Translations under genes and position numbers: made by a program
Assembly (NCBI GenBank): GCA_041390145.1
Contig: JAWKQM010000006.1
Span: forward strand, 186,001-250,000
Direction of reading: 5' to 3'
DNA length: 64,000 bases
Source of the DNA: Gemmatimonadales bacterium
Lineage (GTDB): Bacteria > Gemmatimonadota > Gemmatimonadetes > Gemmatimonadales > GWC2-71-9
Shown: positions 43,495 through 52,045 of the stretch, piece after piece
Numbering within the stretch: the first letter of the stretch is position 1
How the letters are laid out: every line of letters starts with the position of its first letter
The notes under the pieces: model-generated
Seen by the model: only the letters and a program-made list of their open reading frames with translations
Database searches by the model: none
What the model was told of the DNA's origin: nothing

Positions 43495-45171
43495 GTGACG
43501 CCCAAGTTTCCCACCGACATTGAAATCGCCCAGGCCGCCAAGCCGCGTCCGATCGCCGAGATCGCCAAGGAAGCGGGACTCGGCCCGGAGGAGTTCCTTC
43601 CCTACGGCCGCTTCAAGGCCAAGATCACGCACGAGGCCGCCGCCGCGCGCCCGCCGAAGGGGCGGCTGGTGCTGGTCACGGGCATCAACCCGACACCGGC
43701 CGGGGAGGGGAAGTCCACCGTGACGGTCGGCCTCGCCCAGGCGTTCCGGCGGATGGGGAAGGATGTGATGGTCTGCATCCGCGAGCCCTCCCTCGGCCCG
43801 GTCTTCGGCATCAAGGGCGGTGCAGCCGGCGGCGGCTACGCGCAGGTCATCCCGATGGACGAGATCAACCTGCACTTCACCGGCGACTTTCACGCGATCA
43901 CGTCGGCGCACAACCTCCTGTCGGCGCTGCTCGACAACCATCTCCACCAGGGCAACGCCCTCGGCATCGACGTGCGCCGGATCCTGTGGCCGCGCACCAT
44001 CGACATGAACGACCGGGCCCTCCGGCACATCGTCGTCGGGCTCGGCAACCTCAACGGGGGCCCGACACGCGAGGACCGCTTCGTCATCGTGCCGGGCAGC
44101 GAGATCATGGCAATCCTGGCGCTGGCCACGTCGGTCGCCGACCTGGAACAGCGGCTCTCGCGGATCATCGTCGGCCTGACCCGGGACAAGAAGCCGATCA
44201 CCGCCGGCGACCTGAAGGCGGCGGGTGCGATGACGCTCCTCCTGCGCGATGCCCTGATGCCGAACCTGGTGCAGACGCTGGAGGGAGGCCCGGCCATCGT
44301 GCATTGCGGCCCCTTCGGCAACATCGCCCACGGCTGCAATTCCGTGATGGCCACCCGGCTCGGCCTCGGCATGTCCGACCTGGTGCTGACCGAGGCGGGC
44401 TTCGGCGCCGACCTCGGTGCCGAGAAGTTCTTCGACATCAAGTGCCGGATGGGCGGCCTCAATCCCGAGGTGGCCGTGGTCGTGGCGACCATTCGCGCCC
44501 TCAAGATGCACGGCGGCGTCAAGAAAGACGCCCTCAACACGCCGAATGTCGCGGCCCTCAAGGCCGGCATGGCCAACCTGCAGGGGCATGTGGAGAACGT
44601 GAAGAAGTTCGGCGTGCCGGTGGTCGTGGCCGTGAACCGTTTCCTGTCGGATTCTGCGGAGGAGATCGAGACGGTCATCGCCGCGGCCAAGTCGTGGGGC
44701 GCGCGTGTCGCCATGAGCGACGTCTGGGCCAAGGGCGGGGAAGGGGGCGAGGAGGTCGCGAAGGAGGTGCTCGCGGTCCTCGCCGAGAAGAAGTCGCACT
44801 TCAAGCCGATCTACGACGCCGCCAAGCCGATCAAGGAGAAGATCGAGACGATTGCCCGGGAGATCTACGGCGCCGACGGAGTGGACTACACCGTGGTGGC
44901 CGAACGCTCCATCAAGCAGCTCGACGCGATGGGACTCAGCGACACGCCGGTCTGCATCGCCAAGACCCAGTACTCCTTCAGCGACGACCCGACGCTGTTG
45001 GGGCGCCCCTCCGGCTTCCGCATCACCATTCGCGACGTCTACGCGTCGGCCGGCGCCGGATTCGTGGTCGCCCTGGCGGGCGACATCATGACGATGCCCG
45101 GACTGGGCAAGACTCCTGCTGCCGAAGGGATGCGGGTGTTTCCCGACGGCCGGATCGAAGGACTTTCCTGA
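43495..45171 (+). CDS. fhs: Formate--tetrahydrofolate ligase
   Basis: Joins formate to tetrahydrofolate with ATP to give 10-formyl-THF for purine and one-carbon metabolism. The 558-residue protein starts at GTG 43495 and has the P-loop PTPAGEGKST, SLGPVFGIKGGAAGGG and FTGDFHAITSAHNLL, standard for the family. It shares one base with ridA and lies upstream of the selC gene. Fhs together with a selenocysteine tRNA would fit a selenium-dependent formate dehydrogenase elsewhere, which is speculation. Confidence 0.97.
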   Translation: MTPKFPTDIEIAQAAKPRPIAEIAKEAGLGPEEFLPYGRFKAKITHEAAAARPPKGRLVLVTGINPTPAGEGKSTVTVGLAQAFRRMGKDVMVCIREPSLGPVFGIKGGAAGGGYAQVIPMDEINLHFTGDFHAITSAHNLLSALLDNHLHQGNALGIDVRRILWPRTIDMNDRALRHIVVGLGNLNGGPTREDRFVIVPGSEIMAILALATSVADLEQRLSRIIVGLTRDKKPITAGDLKAAGAMTLLLRDALMPNLVQTLEGGPAIVHCGPFGNIAHGCNSVMATRLGLGMSDLVLTEAGFGADLGAEKFFDIKCRMGGLNPEVAVVVATIRALKMHGGVKKDALNTPNVAALKAGMANLQGHVENVKKFGVPVVVAVNRFLSDSAEEIETVIAAAKSWGARVAMSDVWAKGGEGGEEVAKEVLAVLAEKKSHFKPIYDAAKPIKEKIETIAREIYGADGVDYTVVAERSIKQLDAMGLSDTPVCIAKTQYSFSDDPTLLGRPSGFRITIRDVYASAGAGFVVALAGDIMTMPGLGKTPAAEGMRVFPDGRIEGLS

Positions 45172-45557
45172 TGACCAAGCTCACCGTCGTCTCGACCCCC
45201 GACGCCCCCAAGGCCATCGGACCGTACAGCCAGGCCATCGACGATGGCACCATGATCTACACCGCCGGGCAGGTGGCGCTCGATCCGGCCACCATGGAAC
45301 TGGTGGCTGGCGGCGTCGCCGAACAGTCCGAGCGTGTCTTCACCAATCTCCGCGCGGTGCTGGCCGCCGCCGGGAGCGGGCTCGACAAGGTGGTCAAGAC
45401 CACCGTCTACCTCGTGGACATGGCCGACTTCGGCGCGATGAACGAGGTGTACGCGAAGCACTTCGGCGACCACCGCCCCGCGCGATCGACGGTCGCGGTG
45501 GCCGGGCTCCCGAAGGGCGCGCGAGTTGAAATAGACGTCGTGGCACGCAAGGGCTGA
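45171..45557 (+). CDS. ridA: RidA-family enamine/imine deaminase
   Basis: A 128-residue RidA/YjgF protein that clears reactive enamine and imine intermediates of PLP enzymes. It has AIGPYSQAI near the N-terminus, the GQVALDP strand, and RSTVAVAGLPKGARVEID with the conserved substrate-binding Arg. ATG 45171 overlaps the fhs stop by one base, so both are in one operon. Confidence 0.94.
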   Translation: MTKLTVVSTPDAPKAIGPYSQAIDDGTMIYTAGQVALDPATMELVAGGVAEQSERVFTNLRAVLAAAGSGLDKVVKTTVYLVDMADFGAMNEVYAKHFGDHRPARSTVAVAGLPKGARVEIDVVARKG

Positions 45558-45628
45558 TGCGCCGGGACTGACGTGGCGTTGGAATCCACGCGGTCCGCAC
45601 GCTGCAGTCCGCAGTCCCGTGGAATCCC

Positions 45629-45726
45629 GGGGGCGGATCGGGCCTGGTGGTTCGGCCGGTCTTCAAAACCGCGATGGAGGCGCCTCAGGCGGCTCCGGTG
45701 GGTTCGATTCCCACACGCTCCCGCCA
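45629..45726 (+). tRNA. selC: tRNA-Sec (UCA anticodon), selenocysteine
   Basis: About 98 nt forming an unusually large tRNA. Acceptor arms 45629-45636 and 45715-45722 pair over seven positions (one G-U, the eighth mismatched), with G73 and an encoded CCA (45724-45726). The anticodon loop CTTCAAA (45661-45667) has UCA at 45663-45665, which reads UGA. A long variable arm (45676-45696) and the T-arm GTGGG-TTCGATT-CCCAC (45698-45714) complete the structure. Size, anticodon and arm all fit selenocysteine tRNA. No selenoprotein with an in-frame TGA was found in this window. Confidence 0.93.
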
Positions 45727-45763
45727 CCTCCCCTTTGCGCCGAGGCCAGCGCTGTCCACTCTC

Positions 45764-46663
45764 GTGATCCTGAACCCTGCCGCCGGCCATGGGCGCAGCG
45801 CGCGGTTCCGCGACGAGGTGCTGCGCGAGGCGCGTGCGCACTGGGGGGAGGTGGAGATGGCGCTGACCACGGGTCCGGGCCACGCCACGCAATTGGCCAG
45901 CGCGACGCCGGCCGGGGTGGCGCGCGTCATTGCCGTCGGTGGCGACGGCACGGTCCACGAAGTGGCCAACGGACTGATGGCGCGCGATGCCGAGGCGCGC
46001 CCCCCGCTCGGTGTCGTGCCGGCCGGCACCGGCAACGACTTTGCCAAGATGACGGGGACGGCACGGCTCGCTCCCGGTGTGGCGGTCGCCGCGCTCGCCG
46101 GGGGGACCACGCGCCGGTTCGATGTCGGGGAGGCCTGGGGAGAGTATTTCGTGAACTCCCTCGGTGTCGGCCTCGACGCCGACGTCGCCCGGCGCGTCAA
46201 CGAGTACAAGCACTGGCCCGGTGCGCTCGGCTACGTCGTTGCCGCGCTGCAGGCGATCATCCATCGCCGCACCCTCCGTCTGCGTCTCGATGTCGACGGG
46301 GAACGGTGGGCCCAACCGACCACGGTGCTCGAAATCGGGGTCGGCCCCTGCGCCGGCGGGGTCTTTTATCTTGTGCCGGATGCCCGCCCGGACGACGGCC
46401 TGCTGGATGTGTGCGCCGTCGGCCCCTTCGGGTGGCGGTTCCTGCTGACCCGGGCCCCGCTGGTGCTCAGCGGAAGGCATACCCAACTCAAGGAAGTGCG
46501 CATGGCGCGTGGCCGGCGGGTGCGGGTGACTTCGGACGACGGCCCCCTGACCGCGCACCTCGACGGCGAACTCCGCGCGCCGGGTCACGTCGTCATCGAG
46601 GCCGTGCTGCATCCGGGGGCCCTGCCGGTCCTCGTGGCGGCCACGCAGGAGCGCTCGACGTGA
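45764..46663 (+). CDS. Diacylglycerol/lipid kinase family protein
   Basis: A 299-residue protein of the DAGK catalytic family. It starts VILNPAAGHGRSARF and has the ATP-site GGDGTVHEVANGL and GVVPAGTGNDFAKM. The lipid substrate (diacylglycerol, undecaprenol or a ceramide-like lipid) is not readable. GTG 45764 is taken as start; CTG 45752 has GAGG 6 nt upstream and would fit the CTG usage seen elsewhere. The gene lies 37 nt after selC. It overlaps the next gene by 4 nt. Confidence 0.85.
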   Translation: MILNPAAGHGRSARFRDEVLREARAHWGEVEMALTTGPGHATQLASATPAGVARVIAVGGDGTVHEVANGLMARDAEARPPLGVVPAGTGNDFAKMTGTARLAPGVAVAALAGGTTRRFDVGEAWGEYFVNSLGVGLDADVARRVNEYKHWPGALGYVVAALQAIIHRRTLRLRLDVDGERWAQPTTVLEIGVGPCAGGVFYLVPDARPDDGLLDVCAVGPFGWRFLLTRAPLVLSGRHTQLKEVRMARGRRVRVTSDDGPLTAHLDGELRAPGHVVIEAVLHPGALPVLVAATQERST

Positions 46664-47205
46664 ATCGCTGGATCGCCGCGACCGCGCTGGGCTGCCTGCT
46701 GGCGACGGCCCCGCTGGCAGCACAGGACTCCACGACCGTGCGCGCGGTTCCACCCGATTCGCTGCTCGTACCGGCGCCGGACTCGGCGTCAATCGCGGCG
46801 ACCGCACCGACCGCCGCCGTCGATTCTGTTCCCCTCATCCGCCCGCCCACGAGCGCCATGGGTGCATTCTGGCGATCTCTGCTCATCCCGGGGTGGGGGC
46901 AGGCGAAGCTGGGGCGGAAGACTGCCGGCGCCTTCTTCATCGCGGCAGAAGGGGTCACCCTCGGCATGGTCCTCACCACCAGCAGCCAGTTGAGCTATCT
47001 CGAGGCCACCAACAGCGGCAGCGTGGACTCCAAGAAACAGCAGCACGAGGACTGGCTCGTCCTGCTCGGCCTGAATCATCTGCTCGCGGCCATGGAGGCC
47101 TACGTGTCAGCGCACCTCTGGGATTTTCCGGGCGATCTCTCCATCCAGGCGGCGCCGCACGGCGGCGTGGCAGGCGCCGTCTCGATGCCGGTGCGGCTGC
47201 CATGA
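46660..47205 (+). CDS. DUF5683-like exported/membrane protein
   Basis: A 181-residue protein from GTG 46660 with a signal peptide (residues 1-21, ending PLAAQ), a Pro/Ala-rich stretch, then FWRSLLIPGWGQAKLGRKTAGAFF, a pattern of the DUF5683 family, two hydrophobic helices, and a Leu/Met-rich end. Its function is unknown. It overlaps the lipid-kinase gene and murI by 4 nt each, so it is part of that operon. Confidence 0.72.
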   Translation: MNRWIAATALGCLLATAPLAAQDSTTVRAVPPDSLLVPAPDSASIAATAPTAAVDSVPLIRPPTSAMGAFWRSLLIPGWGQAKLGRKTAGAFFIAAEGVTLGMVLTTSSQLSYLEATNSGSVDSKKQQHEDWLVLLGLNHLLAAMEAYVSAHLWDFPGDLSIQAAPHGGVAGAVSMPVRLP

Positions 47206-48002
47206 ACGCGGCCCCGATCGGCATCTTCGATTCCGGCATCGGCGGCCTGACCGTCGCGCGCGCCATCTACGAGCGGCTGCCGATGGAGTCCACCATCTAC
47301 TTCGGTGACACCGCGCGCGTGCCCTATGGCCCGAAATCGCCGGACACCGTCCGTCGCTACAGCCTCGAAATCCTCGACTGGCTGCTGGGGCAGGGCGTCA
47401 AGTCGGTGGTCGTCGCGTGCAACACCAGCACCGCCCACGCGCTCGACGTCCTTCGCGCGGCGTCGCCTGTCCCCGTGCTCGGCGTCATCGAGCCGGGAGC
47501 GCGCGCCGCCGCGCAGGCGACGCGTGGGGGAGGCATCGGGGTCATCGGGACCACGGGCACGGTCGCGAGCGAGGCCTATCCCACGGCGATCCGGAAGATC
47601 CTGCCCGCGGCCCGGATCGACCAGGTCGCCTGCCCGCTCTTTGTGCCGCTCGTGGAGGAGGGATGGTTCGACCATCCGGCCACTCGTCTCGTGGCGGAGG
47701 AGTACCTGCATCCTCTGCGAGAGGCAGGCGCCGACACCCTCGTGCTGGGATGCACCCATTACCCGCTGCTGAAGCCGCTGCTGCACGAGGTCATGGGGGG
47801 GACGGTGGCGCTGATCGACAGCGCCGAGGAGACGGCGACCAGTCTGGCGGCGGCGCTGGACGAGGCCGGGACGGCGAGCGGGACGCCGGTGCCGGGCAAT
47901 CATCGCTTCGTGGTCAGCGACGACCAGGCACGGTTTCTTCAGGTGGGCGCGCGGTTTCTCGGGGAACGGTTGGGAGAACCGGAGCTGGTGCGGCTGGGCT
48001 AG
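47202..48002 (+). CDS. murI: Glutamate racemase MurI
   Basis: Makes D-glutamate for peptidoglycan. The 266-residue protein has IGIFDSGIGGLTV at the start, catalytic Cys73 in ACNTS and Cys184 in GCTHYP. ATG 47202 overlaps the preceding gene, and its stop shares the palindrome CTAG with the convergent LpxH-like gene. Length is normal. Confidence 0.96.
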   Translation: MNAAPIGIFDSGIGGLTVARAIYERLPMESTIYFGDTARVPYGPKSPDTVRRYSLEILDWLLGQGVKSVVVACNTSTAHALDVLRAASPVPVLGVIEPGARAAAQATRGGGIGVIGTTGTVASEAYPTAIRKILPAARIDQVACPLFVPLVEEGWFDHPATRLVAEEYLHPLREAGADTLVLGCTHYPLLKPLLHEVMGGTVALIDSAEETATSLAAALDEAGTASGTPVPGNHRFVVSDDQARFLQVGARFLGERLGEPELVRLG

Positions 48003-48730
48003 CCCTTCCAGGTCGCCAGTTCCGCGCCGATCGGGGTCACGATGCCGTAGCGGAAGCCATCGAGCCAGGCCCCCGGGTTGAGAAACTGCTGGCCGAGTTT
48101 CGGTTCGGAGAGCATCGGGCGGTGGGTGTGGCCCATCACGAGACAGCCCAGGCCCGGATCCTTGGCCAGCTCTGCTTCCGCCCAGGCCCGCTGCCGCACC
48201 GATGCCCGTTGCAGGATCTCCTCCTCCCGCACCGTGTTCCCCAGCGAATGCGTCATCCGGTCCACCACCCAGAACGCGAACCAGATTGGCGCGTGCTTCC
48301 AGATTGAGACAAACGCGGGGTGCCGGGTAATCTCCTGCAGCAGCACGGCCGACCAGTGGGACTCGGTCACGCCGTCACCGTGCACCGCGAGCACCCTCCG
48401 CGACCCGACAAGGAGCTCCATGCGGAGCGGCGCAAACCGCACGTCCAGGTCCTTCTCCCAGAAGTCCTCGCCCCACCGATCGTGATTGCCCCCCACCATG
48501 GCCACCGGCATCCGCTTCCGGACCCGGCGGATGGCGGCCGCGACCTCGAACCCGCGTCGCGGGATCAGGCGCTTGTAGGCGAACCAGAAATCGAAGATGT
48601 CGCCGTTGAGGAGCAGGCAGTCGCCCAGGGTCGGCGCGCGCTCCAGAAACGCGAGGAGAGCCTCCTCGACTTCCGGCGGGGTGGCGCCCACATGGGCATC
48701 GGACAGGACGAGGAGTTGAGTGCCGAACAC
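47999..48730 (-). CDS. LpxH-like metallophosphoesterase
   Basis: A 243-residue calcineurin-like phosphoesterase with LVLSDAHVG, GDIFDFWF, GGNHDRWG, VHGDGV and GHTH metal-binding motifs. The pattern fits UDP-2,3-diacylglucosamine diphosphatase (lipid A synthesis), but related enzymes have other substrates. GTG 48730 is preferred because TATCTT lies 5 nt before it with TTGCGA 18 nt further, a leaderless promoter arrangement, and because longer starts (48838 and 48871) would overlap the divergent thioesterase gene. No ribosome-binding site is present. Confidence 0.8.
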   Translation of the reverse strand: MFGTQLLVLSDAHVGATPPEVEEALLAFLERAPTLGDCLLLNGDIFDFWFAYKRLIPRRGFEVAAAIRRVRKRMPVAMVGGNHDRWGEDFWEKDLDVRFAPLRMELLVGSRRVLAVHGDGVTESHWSAVLLQEITRHPAFVSIWKHAPIWFAFWVVDRMTHSLGNTVREEEILQRASVRQRAWAEAELAKDPGLGCLVMGHTHRPMLSEPKLGQQFLNPGAWLDGFRYGIVTPIGAELATWKG

Positions 48731-48735
48731 GACCG

Positions 48736-48765
48736 AAGATAGGAACCACTCTGGCAGTCTCGCAA
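48736..48765 (-). promoter_or_regulatory. Promoter of the LpxH-like gene, leaderless spacing
   Basis: Reading leftward, TTGCGA (48765-48760), an 18-nt spacer and TATCTT (48741-48736) end 5 nt before the GTG at 48730. TATCTT is the same -10 as that of the nusA promoter. Transcription would begin at or near the GTG. Confidence 0.6.
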
Positions 48766-48778
48766 GCGCTTGCGGTAT

Positions 48779-48807
48779 TTGACTTTCGCCGCTCTCGGCG
48801 CCAACCT
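48779..48807 (+). promoter_or_regulatory. Promoter upstream of the thioesterase gene
   Basis: TTGACT (48779-48784), a 17-nt spacer and CAACCT (48802-48807) precede the ATG at 48834 by 26 nt. The -10 is weak but resembles TAACCT at 19587. The two divergent promoters of this 103-bp gap do not overlap. Confidence 0.45.
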
Positions 48808-48833
48808 TCACGGAACCCCGTCCTCGGCCTCCC

Positions 48834-49253
48834 ATGTCCATCTCCCACACCGACACGCTTGCCCGGGTCAACTATTCCGAAATCGACGCCATGGGGGTCG
48901 TGTACCACTCCCGTTACGCCGTCTGGCTTGATGTGGCGCGCACGGAATATCTCCGGCAGGCGGGGATGACCTATCGTGAACTGGAAGCGATGGGGTTCTA
49001 CCTGGTGGTCGGAGACCTCGCGTTGCGCTATCACCGCCCCGCCCGGTATGACGACCTTGTGCAGGTACGCTGCTGGGTTCGGGAGGTAGCCAGCCGACGT
49101 GTCACCTTCGCCTACCGACTCACCCACGCCGAGACTGGAGCCCTGCTGGTGACCGCCGAGACCAGGATGTTGAGCCTGAATCACCAGTTCGTGCCGACGC
49201 GTCTCCCGGCAGAGGTCGCGGCCCTGCTGCGGCCGGTGGCCGACCCGGCATGA
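48834..49253 (+). CDS. YbgC/4-hydroxybenzoyl-CoA-type acyl-CoA thioesterase
   Basis: A 139-residue hot-dog-fold protein. It begins VNYSEIDAMGVVYHSRYAVW, the family motif with the catalytic Asp, and continues with ARTEYLRQAG and LRYHRPARYDD. The acyl-CoA substrate is not determined. The ATG overlaps nothing upstream, while its TGA overlaps the ATG of the next gene (49250-49253). Confidence 0.88.
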   Translation: MSISHTDTLARVNYSEIDAMGVVYHSRYAVWLDVARTEYLRQAGMTYRELEAMGFYLVVGDLALRYHRPARYDDLVQVRCWVREVASRRVTFAYRLTHAETGALLVTAETRMLSLNHQFVPTRLPAEVAALLRPVADPA

Positions 49254-51310
49254 GGCGGATGCGCCCAGGGGACCTCCTGCCACCGCTGTCGTTGATCGCG
49301 GTGCTGGCGGTCGCGGCCGTGCCGCTTCAGGCGCAGGATGCCGCGGTGGTCGAGGCGATTGCGCCGCTCATTCAGGCGGAAGATGCCCGCGATTGGAAAC
49401 CGGCCGTCCTGGAAGCGGCGACGCTGTCGGCCGAGCCCCTGGTCCGGCGCACCGCCGCGATGTCGATCGGCCGCATCGGCGACTGGCGGGGTACCGCGAC
49501 GCTGGTCCCGATGCTGCAGGACCGCGACTCCACCATCCATCCCACGGTCGCGTTTGCCCTCGGGCTGTTGCGGGACACCGCGGCCGTTGGGCCGCTCATC
49601 GACCGCCTCACGGCCATGCCGGCGCCAACGCTCGAGACGGCGAAGGAGATCGTCACCGCACTGACAAAGATCGGTGGGCCGAAGGCGGCGGAGATGATCG
49701 CCCGGGTGCTGAACAACACGGCGAACCTCTCGCTGACGGGGGCGGACGACGTGCTGGTTCGCTATGCCGCGCTCGAGTCATGGCGCCTTGGGCCGGAGGC
49801 TTCGAGCCGCCAGCTGATCGCGCTCGCGGAGAGCGAGGATGACGAACTCCGGTGGCGCGCCATCTTTACCCTCGGGCGGATCAACGCGACTGCCGCAGGC
49901 CCGACCTTTCTCAACAGCCTCCAGGATCAACACCCCACCGTGCGGATGTACGCCGCTCGCGCGCTGACGGCGTCGTACGTTGCCTCCGCCGGGCTCGATC
50001 CCGGAAGCGTGATTCAACTCCTTGGCCGTGCCACGCAAGATGACAATGCGGCGGTACGCATCCAGGCCCTGAGATCACTGGGAACCTACGCCCGGCCGGA
50101 AGTCGCGGACCAGGCGATCGGTGATTTGTCGGACCCGGTCTTCAACGTGCAGGTCGAGGCGGCCAAGACCGTGGGACTGTCGGGGGGACCGGTCGCGGTC
50201 GCCCAGCTCTCGCGCATCGTGCGGGAGGGGAAGGGCACCTTCGCGCTGCGGCAGGAGGCATTGCTTGGGCTGGCGCGAGTCAGCCCCGACTCGTTCCGGG
50301 CGCTCTCTGCCGCCTGGACCGCCAGTCCTCGGTGGCCGGAGCGGGCCGCGGCCGCCGAAGGCTGGGGGTGGGTTGCCCCGGGTCCCGACGTCTCGCACCC
50401 CGATTTCTTCGCCGACCCCGATGGACGAGTCGCGGCCGCCGCGCTGCAGGGGTGGACGGACGCGGTCCGCGGCCCCAATCCGGCATTGCTCTCCGCCGCC
50501 CGCCCGCTGCTCCGCCATCCCGACGTCGGGGTGCGGACCCTGGCGGCTGAGGCGATCGCCCGTGGCCCCGTTCCGGGCGACATCGTCCCGCTGGCCGCCG
50601 CCTTCGAGCGGGCGGGAAGTGACTCGTCGGACGACGCCGCGATCGGGGCGCTCCGCGCCCTCCGCAACCTCGCCAGTCTCTCGGAGCAGGATGCCGATGA
50701 GGTGTCACGAACCTTCCTGACGCGCACCCCGCGACCCACCAACTATGTGATCAGGCTCTGGGCGGAGGCGAACTGGCCTGCGGCCGCGCTTCGATGGGGG
50801 CCGGCATTTCCCATCGAGACAAACCGGACCCTGCAGGACTACCGGGAGATTGCCCGGCGGTTTGTCGCCGTGCCGGAGTCCCCGGACGCCTACCCCCATG
50901 TCTTCATCGAGACGGACCAGCGCGAGGTCATCGAGATCGAGTTGTTCGGGCCGGAAGCGCCATTGACCGTCGTCAACTTCCTGACACTGCTGGACCGGCG
51001 CTTCTTCGACAACGGGCGGTGGCATCGTGTCGTCCCGGCGTTTGTCGCGCAGGACGGCGACCCCCGCGGCGATGGATGGGGAGGGCCAGGCTACTCCATC
51101 CGGGAAGAGCTCAACCAGCGGCGTTTCGATGGCTACCAATTGGGGATGGCGACGTCGGGGCCCGACACCGGCGGCAGCCAGTGGTTCCTGACGCTCGGGG
51201 CCCAGCCCCATCTTGACGGCAGGTACACGATCTTCGGTCGGGTGGTGGGCTCGCCACGGGCGTTACTCCGGGTGACAGAGGGCGATCCGATCCGGCTCAT
51301 CCGGCGTTGA
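49250..51310 (+). CDS. HEAT-repeat protein fused to a cyclophilin-type peptidyl-prolyl isomerase
   Basis: A 686-residue exported protein. A signal peptide (about 1-33, ending PLQAQ) is followed by about 500 residues of short paired helices with HEAT-like repeats (for example LVRRTAAMSIGRIGDWRGT, LRWRAIFTLGRINATA) and a C-terminal cyclophilin domain (about 545-680) with ITTD-like VFIETDQREV, APLTVVNFL, DGRYTIFGRVV. It may act as a periplasmic folding catalyst with a protein-binding scaffold. It overlaps the thioesterase gene by ATGA. Confidence 0.85.
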   Translation: MRRMRPGDLLPPLSLIAVLAVAAVPLQAQDAAVVEAIAPLIQAEDARDWKPAVLEAATLSAEPLVRRTAAMSIGRIGDWRGTATLVPMLQDRDSTIHPTVAFALGLLRDTAAVGPLIDRLTAMPAPTLETAKEIVTALTKIGGPKAAEMIARVLNNTANLSLTGADDVLVRYAALESWRLGPEASSRQLIALAESEDDELRWRAIFTLGRINATAAGPTFLNSLQDQHPTVRMYAARALTASYVASAGLDPGSVIQLLGRATQDDNAAVRIQALRSLGTYARPEVADQAIGDLSDPVFNVQVEAAKTVGLSGGPVAVAQLSRIVREGKGTFALRQEALLGLARVSPDSFRALSAAWTASPRWPERAAAAEGWGWVAPGPDVSHPDFFADPDGRVAAAALQGWTDAVRGPNPALLSAARPLLRHPDVGVRTLAAEAIARGPVPGDIVPLAAAFERAGSDSSDDAAIGALRALRNLASLSEQDADEVSRTFLTRTPRPTNYVIRLWAEANWPAAALRWGPAFPIETNRTLQDYREIARRFVAVPESPDAYPHVFIETDQREVIEIELFGPEAPLTVVNFLTLLDRRFFDNGRWHRVVPAFVAQDGDPRGDGWGGPGYSIREELNQRRFDGYQLGMATSGPDTGGSQWFLTLGAQPHLDGRYTIFGRVVGSPRALLRVTEGDPIRLIRR

Positions 51311-51335
51311 AGTCCTTGAGCTGAGCGTCGATAAA
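51307..51335 (+). promoter_or_regulatory. Possible leaderless promoter of the 51341 gene
   Basis: TTGAAG (51307-51312), a 17-nt spacer and GATAAA (51330-51335) lie 5 nt before the ATG at 51341. The -10 is one base from a TATAAA-like form. There is no ribosome-binding site in front of this ATG. The -35 overlaps the last codons of the HEAT-cyclophilin gene. Confidence 0.4.
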
Positions 51336-51340
51336 CCACT

Positions 51341-52045
51341 ATGCCACAACACTTTCGGCTTGACCACCTGACTCGGGTTCCCTATCTTCTGCTGGTGGCA
51401 GCGTGCGCCACGCCGACCCCGATCTTCACGCCGGAGCACCTGCCGACCATCACCGCGCTCGAGGCGGCCCAGTGGGCGGCATCCACGGCCCCGGACGGAC
51501 ATCGGGTGCGTAGATTTCGATGGCTGTTCAACGATGGGCAGGCCTCCGTCGGCGGCCAGGGAAGCGCCCGGACGGCGGGCCCCGATTCGATGCGATTCGA
51601 CATTGCGGGCCCGTGGGGCATCGGCGGCGCGGCGGCGATGGTGGTCGGAGACCAGGCGCGCTGGGTGCAACCGCCCGACATCATCGCACGGCTTATCCCC
51701 AGCTACCCGCTGATGTGGGCCATGTTCGGCGTGATTCGTCCGCCGCCGCCGGGCGCGAGAAGCCGGGGGACGCACGGGGAGGGAAGCCTCCTGCTTGAAT
51801 GGGCCTCTGGCGTCGACACCGTTCGCTATTCCCGGCAGAGCGCGAGTCCGGGTACCTTGCGGGCGGAGTGGCAGCGCAGCGGGGTCACGATGGGTACCGT
51901 CGAGACCCGACTCGATGCCGATGGAGCACCGGTCTCCGCTCGGCTCACCGTTCCTTCAGTACCGGCCAGACTGGACCTGACGATTGTCGCCGATTCAATT
52001 GCGCTGGCTTTTGCGCCGTCCGTCTGGACTCCGCCTGCTCCTTAG
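51341..52045 (+). CDS. Hypothetical outer-membrane-type lipoprotein
   Basis: A 234-residue protein with a short signal peptide and lipobox LVAAC (cysteine at residue 22). The mature part is beta-rich with VRRFRWLFNDGQASVGGQGSAR, AGPWG and a C-terminal LDLTIVADSIAL, reminiscent of LolB- or DUF4292-like lipoproteins that carry lipids or lipoproteins in the periplasm; this is a tentative reading. It is immediately followed by, and overlaps, the LptE-like gene. Confidence 0.7.
   Translation: MPQHFRLDHLTRVPYLLLVAACATPTPIFTPEHLPTITALEAAQWAASTAPDGHRVRRFRWLFNDGQASVGGQGSARTAGPDSMRFDIAGPWGIGGAAAMVVGDQARWVQPPDIIARLIPSYPLMWAMFGVIRPPPPGARSRGTHGEGSLLLEWASGVDTVRYSRQSASPGTLRAEWQRSGVTMGTVETRLDADGAPVSARLTVPSVPARLDLTIVADSIALAFAPSVWTPPAP

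Noticed and set aside
42616..44799. A 727-codon minus-strand open frame opposite tatD and fhs
   Set aside because: TatD and Fhs are certain on the plus strand; this is a GC-driven shadow.
45589..45628. A promoter or regulatory element made of repeated TGGAATCC upstream of selC
   Set aside because: Short imperfect repeats without -10/-35 context; likely chance.
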